From assembly GCA_900548005.1 (NCBI GenBank), contig URIZ01000006.1, forward strand, positions 11,262-75,261: a stretch of DNA of 64,000 nt, given 5' to 3'. Source of the DNA: an uncultured Eubacteriales bacterium (GTDB taxonomy: Bacteria > Bacillota > Clostridia > Christensenellales > CAG-917). A model generated the notes under the pieces. The model ran no database searches. It was given only the letters and a program-made list of their open reading frames with translations, and was not told the origin of the DNA. Shown here piece by piece: positions 7,948 to 17,785 of the stretch (positions within the stretch are counted from its first letter, which is position 1; each line of letters begins with the position of its first letter). Position numbers and translations under genes: made by a program.

Positions 7948-8976
7948 TCATTTGAGCGGAACGGTTGCTTTGGCATCGAGGGACAAATCGCTCTCTTGCA
8001 TGCCGCTTTTGATCATAAAGCAAGCCGCCGCACCGATCATAGCAGCGTTGTCGGTGCAATATTTCAGTTTTGGATAATGCACTTCCGCGCCGTGTTTTGC
8101 AAGATCGTCGAAACGCGCGCGCAATTCTTCGTTTGCACTGACGCCGCCTGCGACGGCGATTTTGCGTATTCCGGTGCGCTCGATTGCGATTTTGAGCGTA
8201 TCCACGAGTTGCGCCGTTGCGGATTTTTGAAAACTTGCCGCCACGTCCGCTTTGGAAATCTCCTGCCCTTTCTGTTGGAGATTGTGCACGAGATTGATGA
8301 CGTACGTTTTCAAGCCGCTATAACTGAAATACAACTCGTCCTTTTCCGAAAAGTGCGGTTTTGGCATATCGAAGACCGCGTTGCCTTCCTTGGCGAGTTT
8401 TTGGATTTCAGGGCCGCCGGGATATGGCAAACCGAGCACTCTTGCCACCTTGTCGAAGGCTTCTCCGCACGCGTCGTCTCGGCTTTGAGCGACAAGCTGA
8501 AGATGCTCATAGTCAAGCACCTTGACGATTGCGGTGTGTCCGCCGCTTGCGAGCAAGCAAAGATACGGCGGTTCGAGCGTGGAATCGATATAGTTTGCGG
8601 CGATATGTCCTTTGACGTGCGATACGGCAAACAAAGGCTTGCCCCACGCATACGCGAGCGATTTTGCAAAGTTCACTCCCACAAGCAACGCTCCGAGCAA
8701 CCCCGCGCCGTAGGTGACGGCAACGGCGTCGATGTCGTCCTTGGTCATATTTGCCTTTTCAAGCGCTTCTTTGACGACGTTTTCGATTGCGAGCGTGTGA
8801 TTTCTGCTTGCAATCTCGGGCACAACGCCGCCGAAACGTCTGTGTATCTCGATTTGCGTTGCCACAACGTTTGATACGACTTCTCTGCCGTTTCTCACGA
8901 TTGCGCAAGCGGTCTCGTCACAGCTCGACTCGATGGCGAGCACCGTCAAATTTTCTTTGTTTTGCAAACTATTCAT
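7948..8976 (-). CDS. tsaD: tRNA N6-adenosine threonylcarbamoyltransferase
   Basis: A 342-residue ASKHA-fold protein that transfers the threonylcarbamoyl group to A37 of ANN-decoding tRNAs, working with TsaB, TsaC and TsaE. Motifs are AIESSCDETACAIV at the N-terminus, the metal-binding HxxxH in ASRNHTLAIE and VSHVKGHIAANY, and LASGGHTAIV. The open frame extends 60 codons further upstream into prfB, but alignment with the family and the ATG at 8976 favour this start, 23 nt after the prfB stop. Co-oriented with secA and prfB. Confidence 0.97.
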   Translation of the reverse strand: MNSLQNKENLTVLAIESSCDETACAIVRNGREVVSNVVATQIEIHRRFGGVVPEIASRNHTLAIENVVKEALEKANMTKDDIDAVAVTYGAGLLGALLVGVNFAKSLAYAWGKPLFAVSHVKGHIAANYIDSTLEPPYLCLLASGGHTAIVKVLDYEHLQLVAQSRDDACGEAFDKVARVLGLPYPGGPEIQKLAKEGNAVFDMPKPHFSEKDELYFSYSGLKTYVINLVHNLQQKGQEISKADVAASFQKSATAQLVDTLKIAIERTGIRKIAVAGGVSANEELRARFDDLAKHGAEVHYPKLKYCTDNAAMIGAAACFMIKSGMQESDLSLDAKATVPLK

Positions 8977-8999
8977 AGCCTTTTTACGCCTGTTTTGCC

Positions 9000-10109
9000 T
9001 TATTTTTGAATGGACGAAAGTTTGAGATATTCGTTGATAAACCCGTCCAAATCGCCGTCCATAACCGCCTGTACGTTGCCGGTTTCGTAGTTTGTGCGGT
9101 GATCCTTGACCATGGTGTAGGGGCAGAACACGTACGAGCGAATTTGGCTGCCCCACTCGATTTTTTTGAGCTGACCGCTGATTTGCGCCGCCTCTTCTTC
9201 ACGCTCGCGCTCACGCTTTTCGATGAGTTTTGAGCGGAGCATTTGCATTGCGACTTCGCGGTTTTGGATCTGACTTCTTTCGTTTTGACACGCAACGATG
9301 ATGCCTGTCGGGATGTGGGTTATGCGAATTGCGCTCTCTGTTTTGTTGACGTGCTGACCGCCTGCGCCCGACGAGCGATAGGTGTCCACTTTGAGATCTT
9401 CGGGGCGAATCTCGATTTCCGCCGTGTCGATGATCTCTGGCATAACTTCAAGGGACGCAAAAGACGTATGTCTTCTTGCGTTTGCATCAAACGGCGAAAT
9501 ACGCACAAGTCTATGCACGCCTTTTTCCGCTTTGAGATATCCGTATGCGTTGTCGCCTTCCACCCTGAAAGTGACGGATTTTACGCCTGCCTCGTCGCCT
9601 GCGAGATAATCGAGCTCGGTGCAAGTCCAGCCCGTACGCTCGCAATAGCGCGTGTACATTCTATACAGCATGGAGCACCAGTCTTGCGCCTCCGTTCCGC
9701 CTGCGCCCGCGTGCAAAGTGAGTATTGCGTTGAGCGAATCGTATTTGCCGCTGAGCAGCGTTGCAAGCGAAAGGCTCTCCACCGCCTCGCCCAGATCGTG
9801 CACCGTCGTCAACAATTTCTCGTCTTCGGTTTCATCGCCTTCGAGCTCTATGATATCCACGGTGTCGATTGCATCGTCAATGCGCGCAATCATCTTCTCG
9901 AACTTGTCGATTTTGCCTTGGAGTTGACTTATCTCGCGGCTGACTTTTTTTGCGTTGTCGGTATCGTTCCAAAATCCGTCCGCATTCTGCTCTTTTTCAA
10001 GCTCTGCGATTCTTTGGCGCATTTTGTCGGGATTTATGGACTCGTAAGCGCGCACCATTTCGGTGCGCATCTTGCTAAGTTGGTTTCTCGGTTCGTTGTA
10101 ATCTAACAT
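9000..10109 (-). CDS. prfB: Peptide chain release factor 2
   Basis: 369 residues; releases the peptide at UGA and UAA. Contains the stop-codon recognition tripeptide SPF (VRISPFDANARRHTS) and the peptidyl-transferase motif GGQ (SSGAGGQHVNKTES). Notably the whole protein is one uninterrupted frame: the usual in-frame UGA near codon 25, which forces a +1 programmed frameshift in most bacteria, is absent, the region reading YESINPDKMRQRIAEL straight through. AGGAAT before the ATG. Downstream of secA by 85 nt. Confidence 0.97.
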   Translation of the reverse strand: MLDYNEPRNQLSKMRTEMVRAYESINPDKMRQRIAELEKEQNADGFWNDTDNAKKVSREISQLQGKIDKFEKMIARIDDAIDTVDIIELEGDETEDEKLLTTVHDLGEAVESLSLATLLSGKYDSLNAILTLHAGAGGTEAQDWCSMLYRMYTRYCERTGWTCTELDYLAGDEAGVKSVTFRVEGDNAYGYLKAEKGVHRLVRISPFDANARRHTSFASLEVMPEIIDTAEIEIRPEDLKVDTYRSSGAGGQHVNKTESAIRITHIPTGIIVACQNERSQIQNREVAMQMLRSKLIEKREREREEEAAQISGQLKKIEWGSQIRSYVFCPYTMVKDHRTNYETGNVQAVMDGDLDGFINEYLKLSSIQK

Positions 10110-10194
10110 ATATTCCTGCCTGTCGTAATTGCGTTTTGCTGCCGATACAGCGGTTTTATCTTGCGGTTTTTATTCGATAAACGTTCGATTTGGT

Positions 10195-12855
10195 TTATTG
10201 ATTCTTTCCGCAACAATTCTTGTATTTGAGACCGCTGCCGCACGGACAAGGATCGTTTCTGCCCACTTTCTTTTGTTGAGCGACGCTCTTTTGGGCGGTT
10301 GCGATGTTTTGTCTTACTTCGGCTTTTGAGCCGTCTTCTCTCTTTTCCACGTGGATTTTGAGAAGGATGGACGCCGTCTCTGAGTGTATTCTCGACACCA
10401 TGTCTTCAAACATATCCCAGCCTTCTTGGCGGTATGCGATGACGGGATCTCTTTGTCCGTAGCCGCGAAGTCCGATGCCTCGGCGCAGTGCGTCCATGGC
10501 GTCGATATGTTCCATCCACTTGGAGTCAACGGTCTTGAGCAGCACCACTCTTTCAAGCTCTTTGAAGTCAAAGCCTTCCTTTTCGAGAGCGTCCACTTTG
10601 TCATTGTAGTCCTTGTTGGCGATCTTGAGCACCGCTTCTTTGAGCTTGTACACATCGTAGCAAGAGCAAAGTTCGGGCGTCATAAGATTTGTGCCTTGGG
10701 GGATCATTTTCTTTTCCAGAGCAGTGTTGAACGCCTGATAATCCCACGTCTGATAGTCCGTCTTGTAGTCGGCATAGTAGCCGATGATTTCTTCTGCAAG
10801 GTCGTCTATCATGTCCATGATTTGCTCGTGAACGTCCATGCCGTCAAGCACTTTGCCGCGCTCTTTGTAGATAAGTTCGCGCTGAGCGTTCATCACGTCG
10901 TCATAGCTCAACACTTGTTTTCTTATGGAGTAGTTTCTGCCTTCGACAAGACGTTGCGCCTTTTCGATTTGCTTTGTGATGATGCCGTTTGAGATAGGCA
11001 CGTCGTCGCCGAGATTCATAGCCTCGGCAATGGTTTTCATTCTGTCACCGCCGAAAATACGCGCGATGTCGTCTTCCATTGAGATGTAGAACACCGTGCT
11101 GCCCGGATCGCCCTGACGACCGCTACGGCCACGCAACTGGTTGTCTATACGGCGGCTTTCGTGACGTTCCGTGCCGATGATTCTCAAGCCTCCCAATTCC
11201 GCCACCTTTGCTTTTTCTTCATCACAAATGGCTTTGAATGCTTCGTAGTGGTGCTTGTACACTTCCTTTGCGGCGATGATTTCGGGATCTTGGCTTGCGT
11301 GCGGAGAAGATGCAAGCTCGATGACTTCAAGCGGATAACCGTTCTTTTCCATCTTTTGCTTGGCTTGGAATTCCGCATTGCCGCCCAGCATAATATCCGT
11401 TCCGCGACCTGCCATGTTCGTTGCGATAGTCACGGCGTTGAGCCTGCCCGCTTGAGCGATGATCTCGGACTCTTGCTTGTGGAATTTTGCGTTCAACACG
11501 TTGTGAGCAATGCCCTTTCTCTTCAAAATATTGCTGAGTTCTTCGCTCTTTTCAACGCTTATCGTGCCCACGAGAATTGGTTGTCCCGTTGCGTGATGAT
11601 CGATGATATCTTGCACGATTGCGGTGATTTTGCCGCTGACTTTGGTGTAGATTTGGTCGTGTTCGTCCACTCTTCTTGACGGTCTGTTGGGCGGAATGGT
11701 GACAACGTCAAGGCGATAGATGCCTTCAAACTCGTCTTCTTCGGTCTTTGCCGTGCCCGTCATACCCGAGAGTTTCTTGTACATGCGGAAGAAGTTTTGG
11801 AAAGTGATTGTCGCAAGCGTCTTGTTTTCGCTTCTTATGGCAACGTGTTCTTTTGCTTCGATCGCCTGATGCAAGCCTTCGTTGTAGCGGCGGCCGATCA
11901 TGATACGTCCCGTAAACTCGTCAACGATAAGCACTTCGCCGTCACTGACGATATAGTCCTTGTCGCGTTTCATCATAAAGTGCGCTTTCAACGCCGCTTG
12001 AATGTGGTGATACAAGTCGGTATTTTCAAGGTCGGTGAGATTGACGACGTGGAAGAATCTTTCCGCTTTCTCAACGCCTTGGTCGGTGAGCATAATTGAT
12101 TTTTCCTTTTCGTCAATGGTGAAATCGTCACCTTCTCTGCATTGGCGAGCAAAGTTGTCCGCGCTCTTGTACAGCTCGCTCGACTTGCCGCCCCTTCCCG
12201 ATATAATAAGCGGAGTTCTTGCCTCGTCGATGAGAATGGAGTCCACCTCGTCGATGATTGCAAAATTCAGCTCGCGTTGCACCTTGTCTTGCTTTCTGAC
12301 CACCATATTGTCGCGAAGGAAGTCGAACCCAAGCTCGTTGTTGGTGCAATAGGTTATGTCGCTCTCATACGCCTTGCGCTTGTCTTCCGAGCTCATCCCC
12401 GGCACGACAACGCCAACCGTAAGCCCCAAAAACTTGTAGAGCTTTCCCATCCACGCCGCGTCACGAGTGGCAAGATAGTCGTTGACGGTGACAACATGCA
12501 CACCCTTGCCCGTAAGCGCGTTGAGATACGCGGGCAGTGTTGCCACAAGCGTCTTGCCCTCACCTGTGCCCATCTCGGCGATACGACCTTGATGCAAAGC
12601 GATGCCGCCGAGTATCTGCACGTGGAAGTGGCGCATACCAAGCACTCTTTCGGCAGCTTCTCTCACAAGCGCGTATGCGTCGGGGAGAATATGATCGAGA
12701 TCTTCGCCGTTTGCAAGCCTGTCTTTCAGCACCGCGGTTTGCGCAACGAGAGTGTTGTCGTCCATATCCGCATAGACGGGAGCGAGAGCCTCAACCTTTG
12801 CGGCTATCTTTTCAATTTTCTTGATTTTGAATTTGTTTTCGTTAAAAAGCGACAT
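10195..12855 (-). CDS. secA: Preprotein translocase ATPase SecA
   Basis: 886 residues; drives Sec-dependent export at the inner face of the membrane. Walker A MGTGEGKTLVATLPA, DEAD-type Walker B DEVDSILIDEARTPL, helicase motif VTIATNMAGRGTDI, QLRGRSGRQGDPG and the C-terminal zinc tail CPCGSGLKYKNCC are all present. Length is usual. Preceded by a clear promoter. Confidence 0.98.
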   Translation of the reverse strand: MSLFNENKFKIKKIEKIAAKVEALAPVYADMDDNTLVAQTAVLKDRLANGEDLDHILPDAYALVREAAERVLGMRHFHVQILGGIALHQGRIAEMGTGEGKTLVATLPAYLNALTGKGVHVVTVNDYLATRDAAWMGKLYKFLGLTVGVVVPGMSSEDKRKAYESDITYCTNNELGFDFLRDNMVVRKQDKVQRELNFAIIDEVDSILIDEARTPLIISGRGGKSSELYKSADNFARQCREGDDFTIDEKEKSIMLTDQGVEKAERFFHVVNLTDLENTDLYHHIQAALKAHFMMKRDKDYIVSDGEVLIVDEFTGRIMIGRRYNEGLHQAIEAKEHVAIRSENKTLATITFQNFFRMYKKLSGMTGTAKTEEDEFEGIYRLDVVTIPPNRPSRRVDEHDQIYTKVSGKITAIVQDIIDHHATGQPILVGTISVEKSEELSNILKRKGIAHNVLNAKFHKQESEIIAQAGRLNAVTIATNMAGRGTDIMLGGNAEFQAKQKMEKNGYPLEVIELASSPHASQDPEIIAAKEVYKHHYEAFKAICDEEKAKVAELGGLRIIGTERHESRRIDNQLRGRSGRQGDPGSTVFYISMEDDIARIFGGDRMKTIAEAMNLGDDVPISNGIITKQIEKAQRLVEGRNYSIRKQVLSYDDVMNAQRELIYKERGKVLDGMDVHEQIMDMIDDLAEEIIGYYADYKTDYQTWDYQAFNTALEKKMIPQGTNLMTPELCSCYDVYKLKEAVLKIANKDYNDKVDALEKEGFDFKELERVVLLKTVDSKWMEHIDAMDALRRGIGLRGYGQRDPVIAYRQEGWDMFEDMVSRIHSETASILLKIHVEKREDGSKAEVRQNIATAQKSVAQQKKVGRNDPCPCGSGLKYKNCCGKNQ

Positions 12856-12920
12856 ATTTCACCTTTCTATATTCGCCATAAGGCGCATGCGCCTGCGCGC
12901 ACGATTTTTTTCGATTTACT

Positions 12921-12949
12921 ATTATACACTATATCGGTGTATATTTCAA
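12921..12949 (-). promoter_or_regulatory. secA promoter
   Basis: Minus strand TTGAAA (12944-12949), 17 bp, TATAAT (12921-12926), about 65 nt before the secA ATG. Confidence 0.75.
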
Positions 12950-13049
12950 CAAAGTTTTCACACCCGACAAGTTTTTATAAGTTCTCGGTTCTACAAGGTT
13001 ATACATGTAAAACTTAAATGCAACTTTCCCCTTTCCTCAGGTGTTTTCC

Positions 13050-13430
13050 CTATCACCGTTCCCCCTTGCAAGGGAACCCACGGTGACCGCGTGGCGGGGG
13101 ACAACACTCAGCACTCGCATAGATAGGTATCGTTCTCTTATTATGCCACCACGCTTTGTGCGCCAGGCAGTAGCCAACAACACGGCGCAGTCGCTCGTAC
13201 AAATCGTTAAGCTCGGCGTTCGATACGGTCGCCGCCGTTGCGGCTCCAATTCCGTCTTCAAATAAGCACATTCCGTTTATAAGTACGCCCTGAATAAGTT
13301 TTCGTTTCGGGCGCAACCCAAAAACTTTGTCATTGCGAGCTTGCGTGGCAATCTCGTGGAAACGGAACGACAAAATTTTTCTGCGCCCGCGCCACAATTA
13401 TTCATTATTAATTATTAATTTTATCCTGCT
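13050..13430 (-). repeat. Interspersed repeat, copy 1
   Basis: Occupies most of the 552-bp gap between the ComF-like gene and secA. On the minus strand it begins ATTAATAATGAATAATTGTG and contains GTACTTATAAACGGAATG and GGCATAATAAGAGAACGATA, shared with the copy at 46935-47200. It includes a 26-nt stretch at about 13329-13354 of the widespread TCATTGCGAG...GGCAATCTC type, and a nested foldback at 13053-13087 (TCACCG/CGGTGA around GTTCCC/GGGAAC). The short frame through it is not conserved between copies, so I regard it as non-coding. Confidence 0.7.
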
Positions 13431-14322
13431 TTTTCCCTTCTTCCATAGGAATTTTCAGTGTGGTAACCGCGCTTGTAAGCACGTTCACTTCTCTTGCGCC
13501 GGCTTTGAGCAACACTTTTGCGCACTCGTTGGCGGTTGCGCCGGTCGTAAAAATATCGTCAATGAGAAGAAGTCTGCGGTTTTTCACTTGCTCGAACGCG
13601 CAAGAGAATGCGCCTTCGAGGTTGATTGCTCTTTCTTTGCCGTGCAATTCCTTTTGCGCCGACGTATCTTTTATCTTCACGAGTGCGGGCAGGACGGGGA
13701 TATTGAGCCTTCCGCCCACTTCATAAGCGAGCAATGCCGATTGGTTGAATCCGCGCTTTTTCTCTTCCTTTTGCGTCATTGGCACAAACACGATTATGTC
13801 CGCTTGCATGCCGCTTTTCAAAAACTCGTCCGCCATAAGCGCGCCGAGCGTTTGGGCAATATACTTCTTTCGCCCGAATTTGAGCGCGTATATCATCTTC
13901 TTTGTTTCGCCTTCATAGGTGAGCGGAGAGCGGTTTTTCACAAACGCGAATTTCTCGTATTGACAACGATTGCAGTAGTCCGACTCGTCTTTGAGCGGCA
14001 TGCCGCACGACAAGCACCTATGCTCGCCCACAAACGGCAGTTTTTCCACGCACTCGGAGCAAAGACGGTATCTCGTGTCCGCCACAAGCTCTTCTCCGCA
14101 CACGTCGCAAGTGCAATTCATCGGATACAGTGCGTCCTTGAACGCCGCAAGACACTTTTTCAAAAACTCACTCGCCTTTTTCTTGCGGGCAAGACGTTTT
14201 TGTTTGCGTATTCCCTTTTTGTCTTCCGATTGTTCGATTGTTGGGGCGCATTCTTTGTTGTCTTTGTCGTCAAACAAGCCTTTTTGCTCGTCATCTGGCG
14301 CAAAATTCTTGTCACCACTCAT
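13408..14322 (-). CDS. ComF-family phosphoribosyltransferase-like protein
   Basis: 304 residues. A charged N-terminal extension of about 60 residues precedes a zinc ribbon (CDVCGEE, LCSEC, CLSCGMP, CNRC) and a type-I phosphoribosyltransferase domain with the PRPP loop LLLIDDIFTTGATANEC. ComF proteins take part in DNA uptake in competent bacteria and in recombination generally. Adjacency to recD2, whose 3' end overlaps this start by 11 bp, fits a DNA-transaction role. The extension is longer than usual (family typically 200-240). ATG at 14322 preferred over the GTG two codons upstream. Confidence 0.88.
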   Translation of the reverse strand: MSGDKNFAPDDEQKGLFDDKDNKECAPTIEQSEDKKGIRKQKRLARKKKASEFLKKCLAAFKDALYPMNCTCDVCGEELVADTRYRLCSECVEKLPFVGEHRCLSCGMPLKDESDYCNRCQYEKFAFVKNRSPLTYEGETKKMIYALKFGRKKYIAQTLGALMADEFLKSGMQADIIVFVPMTQKEEKKRGFNQSALLAYEVGGRLNIPVLPALVKIKDTSAQKELHGKERAINLEGAFSCAFEQVKNRRLLLIDDIFTTGATANECAKVLLKAGAREVNVLTSAVTTLKIPMEEGKKQDKINN

Positions 14323-16534
14323 ACGCACCGCCTTCCCACTCTCGTTGGATAAGTTCGAGCAGCAACGAATATCTTCTTGCTGTTTCGTTGTTTTGGATCA
14401 TGCGTTGCACGGTCTTTCTCGCGCCGCTTATCACCACGATTTTCTTTGCGCGCGTGACTGCGGTATAAAGCAAGTTTCTTGTCTGCAACATATAGTTGGC
14501 GTCAAGCGCAATAACCACCGCGTCAAACTCGCAGCCCTGCGATTTGTGTATTGTCACGGCATACGCAAGCGTGAGCTGATCTATGTCGCTATATTCATAA
14601 ATCGACACTTTATCGTCATCAAAACGCACTGTAAACTGCATAATCTGCGTATTGATGCTTTCCACAATGCCTATATCGCCGTTGAAAACGCCACTGCCGC
14701 GCTCGATACGAGTGCCGTTTGTGACCGTCCATTCTTGCTGATAATTGTTTTGCAGCTGCATCACTTTGTCGCCTTCGCGGAATATACAATCGCCGCGCTT
14801 GACTTCCTTTTTCAAGCGAGAAGGCGGATTGATGACCGCTTGCAACTCCCTGTTGAGATTGATTGTGCCTGCGCTGCCTCGTTTCATGGGGCAAAGCACC
14901 TGAATGTCACTCGGCTTCATGTTGAGATAGTTTGGCAATCTCTTTGTGACGAGCGCGATCGTGTTTTGACAGATCTCGTCGCTTGTGTTCTTCTCTTCAA
15001 AGAAGAAATCGTCGCTCTTGTTGTCCATGTCGGGCATTATGCCGTCATTGATTTTGTGCGCGTTGGGCACGATTTTGCTCTTTTCGCTCTGACGATAAAT
15101 CTGCGTGAGATAGCTCACGTTGAATTTGCCGCACTTGATCAGGTCGTTCAGCACGTTGCCAACGCCCACCGATGCAAGCTGGTCTTTGTCGCCCACAAGC
15201 ACAAGGCGAGAGCCCCTTTCCATAGCGTTGATGAGCGCATTGAAGACGTATTCGTCCACCATGCTCACTTCGTCCACGATCACCACGTCAAAAGGCAATC
15301 TCGTGTTCTCGTTGTAGGTGAAATGTCCTTCGCCGTTCTTGTAGTCGAGATCGAGCATGCGGTGTATGGTCTTTGCGTCTTCACCCGTTGCTTGCGACAA
15401 TCTCTTTGCCGCGCGTCCCGTGGGGGCGCAAAGCGCAACCTTTTGTCCGAGATTCTTGAAAAGGCGCAATATACACTTGACGATTGTCGTTTTTCCCGTG
15501 CCCGGACCGCCCGTGACGATTTGCACGCCGTTTTCGATGGCTTCCTTGACAGCCGCAACTTGATTTTGATGCAACTCAAAGCCTGCGTCTTTTTCAAATC
15601 TTGCCACTTCGCACGCAACGTCCACTCTGAAATCCGCCGCTTCTTGTTGCAGCTGCAACAGCTTGCGCGCGATATTCTTTTCGGTGTTGAAATTCTTCTT
15701 CAACAGTATCGCAACGTGCTCGCCCGTGTCGTATCTTATCAAATCTCCAAGCAACACCATGTCTTGCAGATTGTCACGCACTCTTTGCTCTATATCTTCA
15801 CAATCGATACTTAAAAGTGCGATTGCGCTGCTCACAAGTTCGTTTTCGGGCAAATAGTTGTGCCCTGCTCTTGTCGCAGCGTCTTTGAGAAGATACGTGA
15901 TTGCGGCGCATATACGATAGTCGCTGTTCTTTTCTATGCCAAGTTCGCCCGCAATCCTGTCCGCCGTGGCAAAGCCGATGCCGTCCACGTCGTCAACCAG
16001 CATATACGGATTTTTGCGAACGTTGTCTTCTGTTTTTACGTCGTACACCTTGTAGATGCGAAGAGCCATATTTATGGTTATTCCGAGATTTTGCAAGAAC
16101 ATAATCGCGTCTTGCATCTTTTGGATTTTGACGTAGTTCATTCCAAACTCGGTGGCGCGTTTTAGGGATATTCCGCGCACTTTTGCAAGTTCCATGGGGT
16201 GTTTCATCGCTTCGAGCGAATCCACGCCGAACATATTGACAATCGCCTCTGCCGTCACAGGTCCTAAACCACTGATAAGACCGCTTGCAAGAAATTTCTT
16301 TATGCCGTCAAGTCTGTTGGGCTGTGACACCCACACTTTTTCGGCAAAGAATTGCTTGCCGTACATCGTACGCACCTGAAACTTGCCTTCCACCCTTATG
16401 TTTTGCCCTTCGCTGACGGGCGGAAAAATGCCGACAACGGTGAAAACGCTGTCCTCGCATCTCATATCGAGCACAGTATATCCCGTGTCTTGACTTGCAA
16501 ATATGACGTCTTTTATCTCGCCTTGCAGTTGCAT
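14312..16534 (-). CDS. recD2: RecD2-type DNA helicase
   Basis: 740 residues, a 5'-3' superfamily 1B helicase found in bacteria lacking RecBC and linked to repair and fork stability. The N-terminal domain with helix-hairpin-helix motifs (ASGLISGLGPVTAEAIV) is followed by Walker A GGPGTGKTTIVKCILRLF, Walker B DEVSMVDEYVF and the C-terminal motif YAVTIHKSQGCEFDAVV. Start set at 16534, where GGAGAAAT precedes the ATG, not at the upstream in-frame codon. Confidence 0.95.
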   Translation of the reverse strand: MQLQGEIKDVIFASQDTGYTVLDMRCEDSVFTVVGIFPPVSEGQNIRVEGKFQVRTMYGKQFFAEKVWVSQPNRLDGIKKFLASGLISGLGPVTAEAIVNMFGVDSLEAMKHPMELAKVRGISLKRATEFGMNYVKIQKMQDAIMFLQNLGITINMALRIYKVYDVKTEDNVRKNPYMLVDDVDGIGFATADRIAGELGIEKNSDYRICAAITYLLKDAATRAGHNYLPENELVSSAIALLSIDCEDIEQRVRDNLQDMVLLGDLIRYDTGEHVAILLKKNFNTEKNIARKLLQLQQEAADFRVDVACEVARFEKDAGFELHQNQVAAVKEAIENGVQIVTGGPGTGKTTIVKCILRLFKNLGQKVALCAPTGRAAKRLSQATGEDAKTIHRMLDLDYKNGEGHFTYNENTRLPFDVVIVDEVSMVDEYVFNALINAMERGSRLVLVGDKDQLASVGVGNVLNDLIKCGKFNVSYLTQIYRQSEKSKIVPNAHKINDGIMPDMDNKSDDFFFEEKNTSDEICQNTIALVTKRLPNYLNMKPSDIQVLCPMKRGSAGTINLNRELQAVINPPSRLKKEVKRGDCIFREGDKVMQLQNNYQQEWTVTNGTRIERGSGVFNGDIGIVESINTQIMQFTVRFDDDKVSIYEYSDIDQLTLAYAVTIHKSQGCEFDAVVIALDANYMLQTRNLLYTAVTRAKKIVVISGARKTVQRMIQNNETARRYSLLLELIQREWEGGAYEW

Positions 16535-16563
16535 TATTTCTCCGTTTCGTCTCAAAAAGTTGC

Positions 16564-16594
16564 GAAAAACGGTAGGGCTATCCTACCGTTTTTC
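16564..16594 (-). terminator. Terminator after metK
   Basis: Stem AAAAACGGTAGG/CCTACCGTTTTT with a 5-nt loop, symmetrical and followed by Ts on either strand. It closes the rpoB-rpoC-metK unit before recD2. Confidence 0.85.
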
Positions 16595-16603
16595 TCATTG
16601 GTG

Positions 16604-17785
16604 TCAAAATTGATATTTTTCGACAGCTTGTTTGACTTGGTCAACCTTGTCGGTTTCTTCCCACGCAAAGCCGTCTTTTCCGAAGTGGCCGTAGTTGGAA
16701 GTCTCGCGATAGATAGGTCTGTCGAGTCTAAGGTTCTTGATAATCGCCTTCGGGCGCAAATCGAACACTTCTCTGACCACTTTTGCAAGGTCTTCGTCGC
16801 TCACTATGCCCGTGCCGTACGTATTGACGTAAATCGAAACGGGATGAGCCATGCCGATTGCGTACGCAACCTGCAACTCCGCTCTCTTGCAAACGCCTGC
16901 CGCCACAAGGTTTTTGCAGATGTAGCGAGCCATATAGGACGCACTTCTGTCAACTTTTGTGGGGTCTTTGCCGCTGAACGCGCCGCCGCCGTGCGCGCAG
17001 AAACCGCCGTAGGTGTCCACGATGATCTTTCTGCCCGTAACGCCGCTGTCGCCTGCAGGTCCGCCGATGACAAATCTGCCTGTCGGGTTGATATAAATCT
17101 TGGTGTCGTCGTCGATATACTCTTGCGGAATGGCGCGGTTTATGACCTTGTCGATGATTTCCTCCTCGAGCGTGTCCATATCCACGTCTTCGGAGTGTTG
17201 ACAGCTCACAACGATCGTATCCACTCTTTCGGGGACGTCGTCGATGTACTCAACGGTGACTTGCGCCTTGCCGTCGGGACGGAGCCATTCGAGTTCGCCG
17301 CTCTTTCTGACTTCGGTGAGTTGTCTTGTGAGCGCGTGAGCAAGAGTTATGGGAAGGGGCATCAATGACTCTGTTTCGTCACACGCATAACCGAACATCA
17401 TGCCTTGGTCGCCTGCGCCGATTTTGTCAAATTCTTCTTTGTCGTCGGTGTCGGTTGCGTTGTCAACGCCAAGAGCGATGTCGGGCGATTGCTCGTCAAT
17501 GGAGCTGAGCACCGCGCACGTCTTGTAGTCGAAACCGAGCGAAGAATCGTTGTAACCGATGTCCTTCACCACTTCGCGCACGACTTTGGGGATGTCGCAA
17601 TAGTGCTTTGTGGACACTTCGCCCATGACCATAACCATACCCGTTGTCGCGCACACTTCAACGGCGACTCTCGCAGACGGATCGTCTGCGAAAATGTCGT
17701 CGAGTATTGCGTCTGCGATCTGGTCGCACACCTTGTCGGGATGTCCTTCCGTCACGCTTTCAGATGTAAAAAGTTTTCTTTTCAT
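16604..17785 (-). CDS. metK: S-adenosylmethionine synthetase
   Basis: 393 residues; makes SAM from methionine and ATP. Signature segments are [32 protein letters not shown] and the P-loop [16 protein letters not shown]. Its ATG shares one base with the rpoC stop (TAATG), so it is coupled to the polymerase genes, an uncommon neighbour. No SAM riboswitch is seen, nor is there room for one. Confidence 0.98.
   Translation of the reverse strand: MKRKLFTSESVTEGHPDKVCDQIADAILDDIFADDPSARVAVEVCATTGMVMVMGEVSTKHYCDIPKVVREVVKDIGYNDSSLGFDYKTCAVLSSIDEQSPDIALGVDNATDTDDKEEFDKIGAGDQGMMFGYACDETESLMPLPITLAHALTRQLTEVRKSGELEWLRPDGKAQVTVEYIDDVPERVDTIVVSCQHSEDVDMDTLEEEIIDKVINRAIPQEYIDDDTKIYINPTGRFVIGGPAGDSGVTGRKIIVDTYGGFCAHGGGAFSGKDPTKVDRSASYMARYICKNLVAAGVCKRAELQVAYAIGMAHPVSIYVNTYGTGIVSDEDLAKVVREVFDLRPKAIIKNLRLDRPIYRETSNYGHFGKDGFAWEETDKVDQVKQAVEKYQF

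Noticed and set aside
8977..9156. A 60-residue N-terminal extension of TsaD
   Set aside because: It overlaps the end of prfB and has no family counterpart; MNSLQNKENLTVLAIESSCDE aligns with the normal start region.
13053..13397. A 114-codon frame in the secA upstream region
   Set aside because: It translates interspersed repeat DNA; the second copy at 46935-47200 breaks the frame, so conservation is at the DNA level.
13991..15814. A 607-codon open frame on the plus strand
   Set aside because: It lies wholly antisense to recD2 and the ComF-like gene, which have clear motifs and ribosome binding sites; long antisense frames are frequent opposite codon-biased genes here (also 23871-25280 opposite rpoB and 55546-56817 opposite the metallophosphoesterase).
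16535..16603. SAM riboswitch near metK
   Set aside because: The only structure near metK is a symmetrical terminator at its 3' end; metK starts within the rpoC stop codon, leaving no leader.
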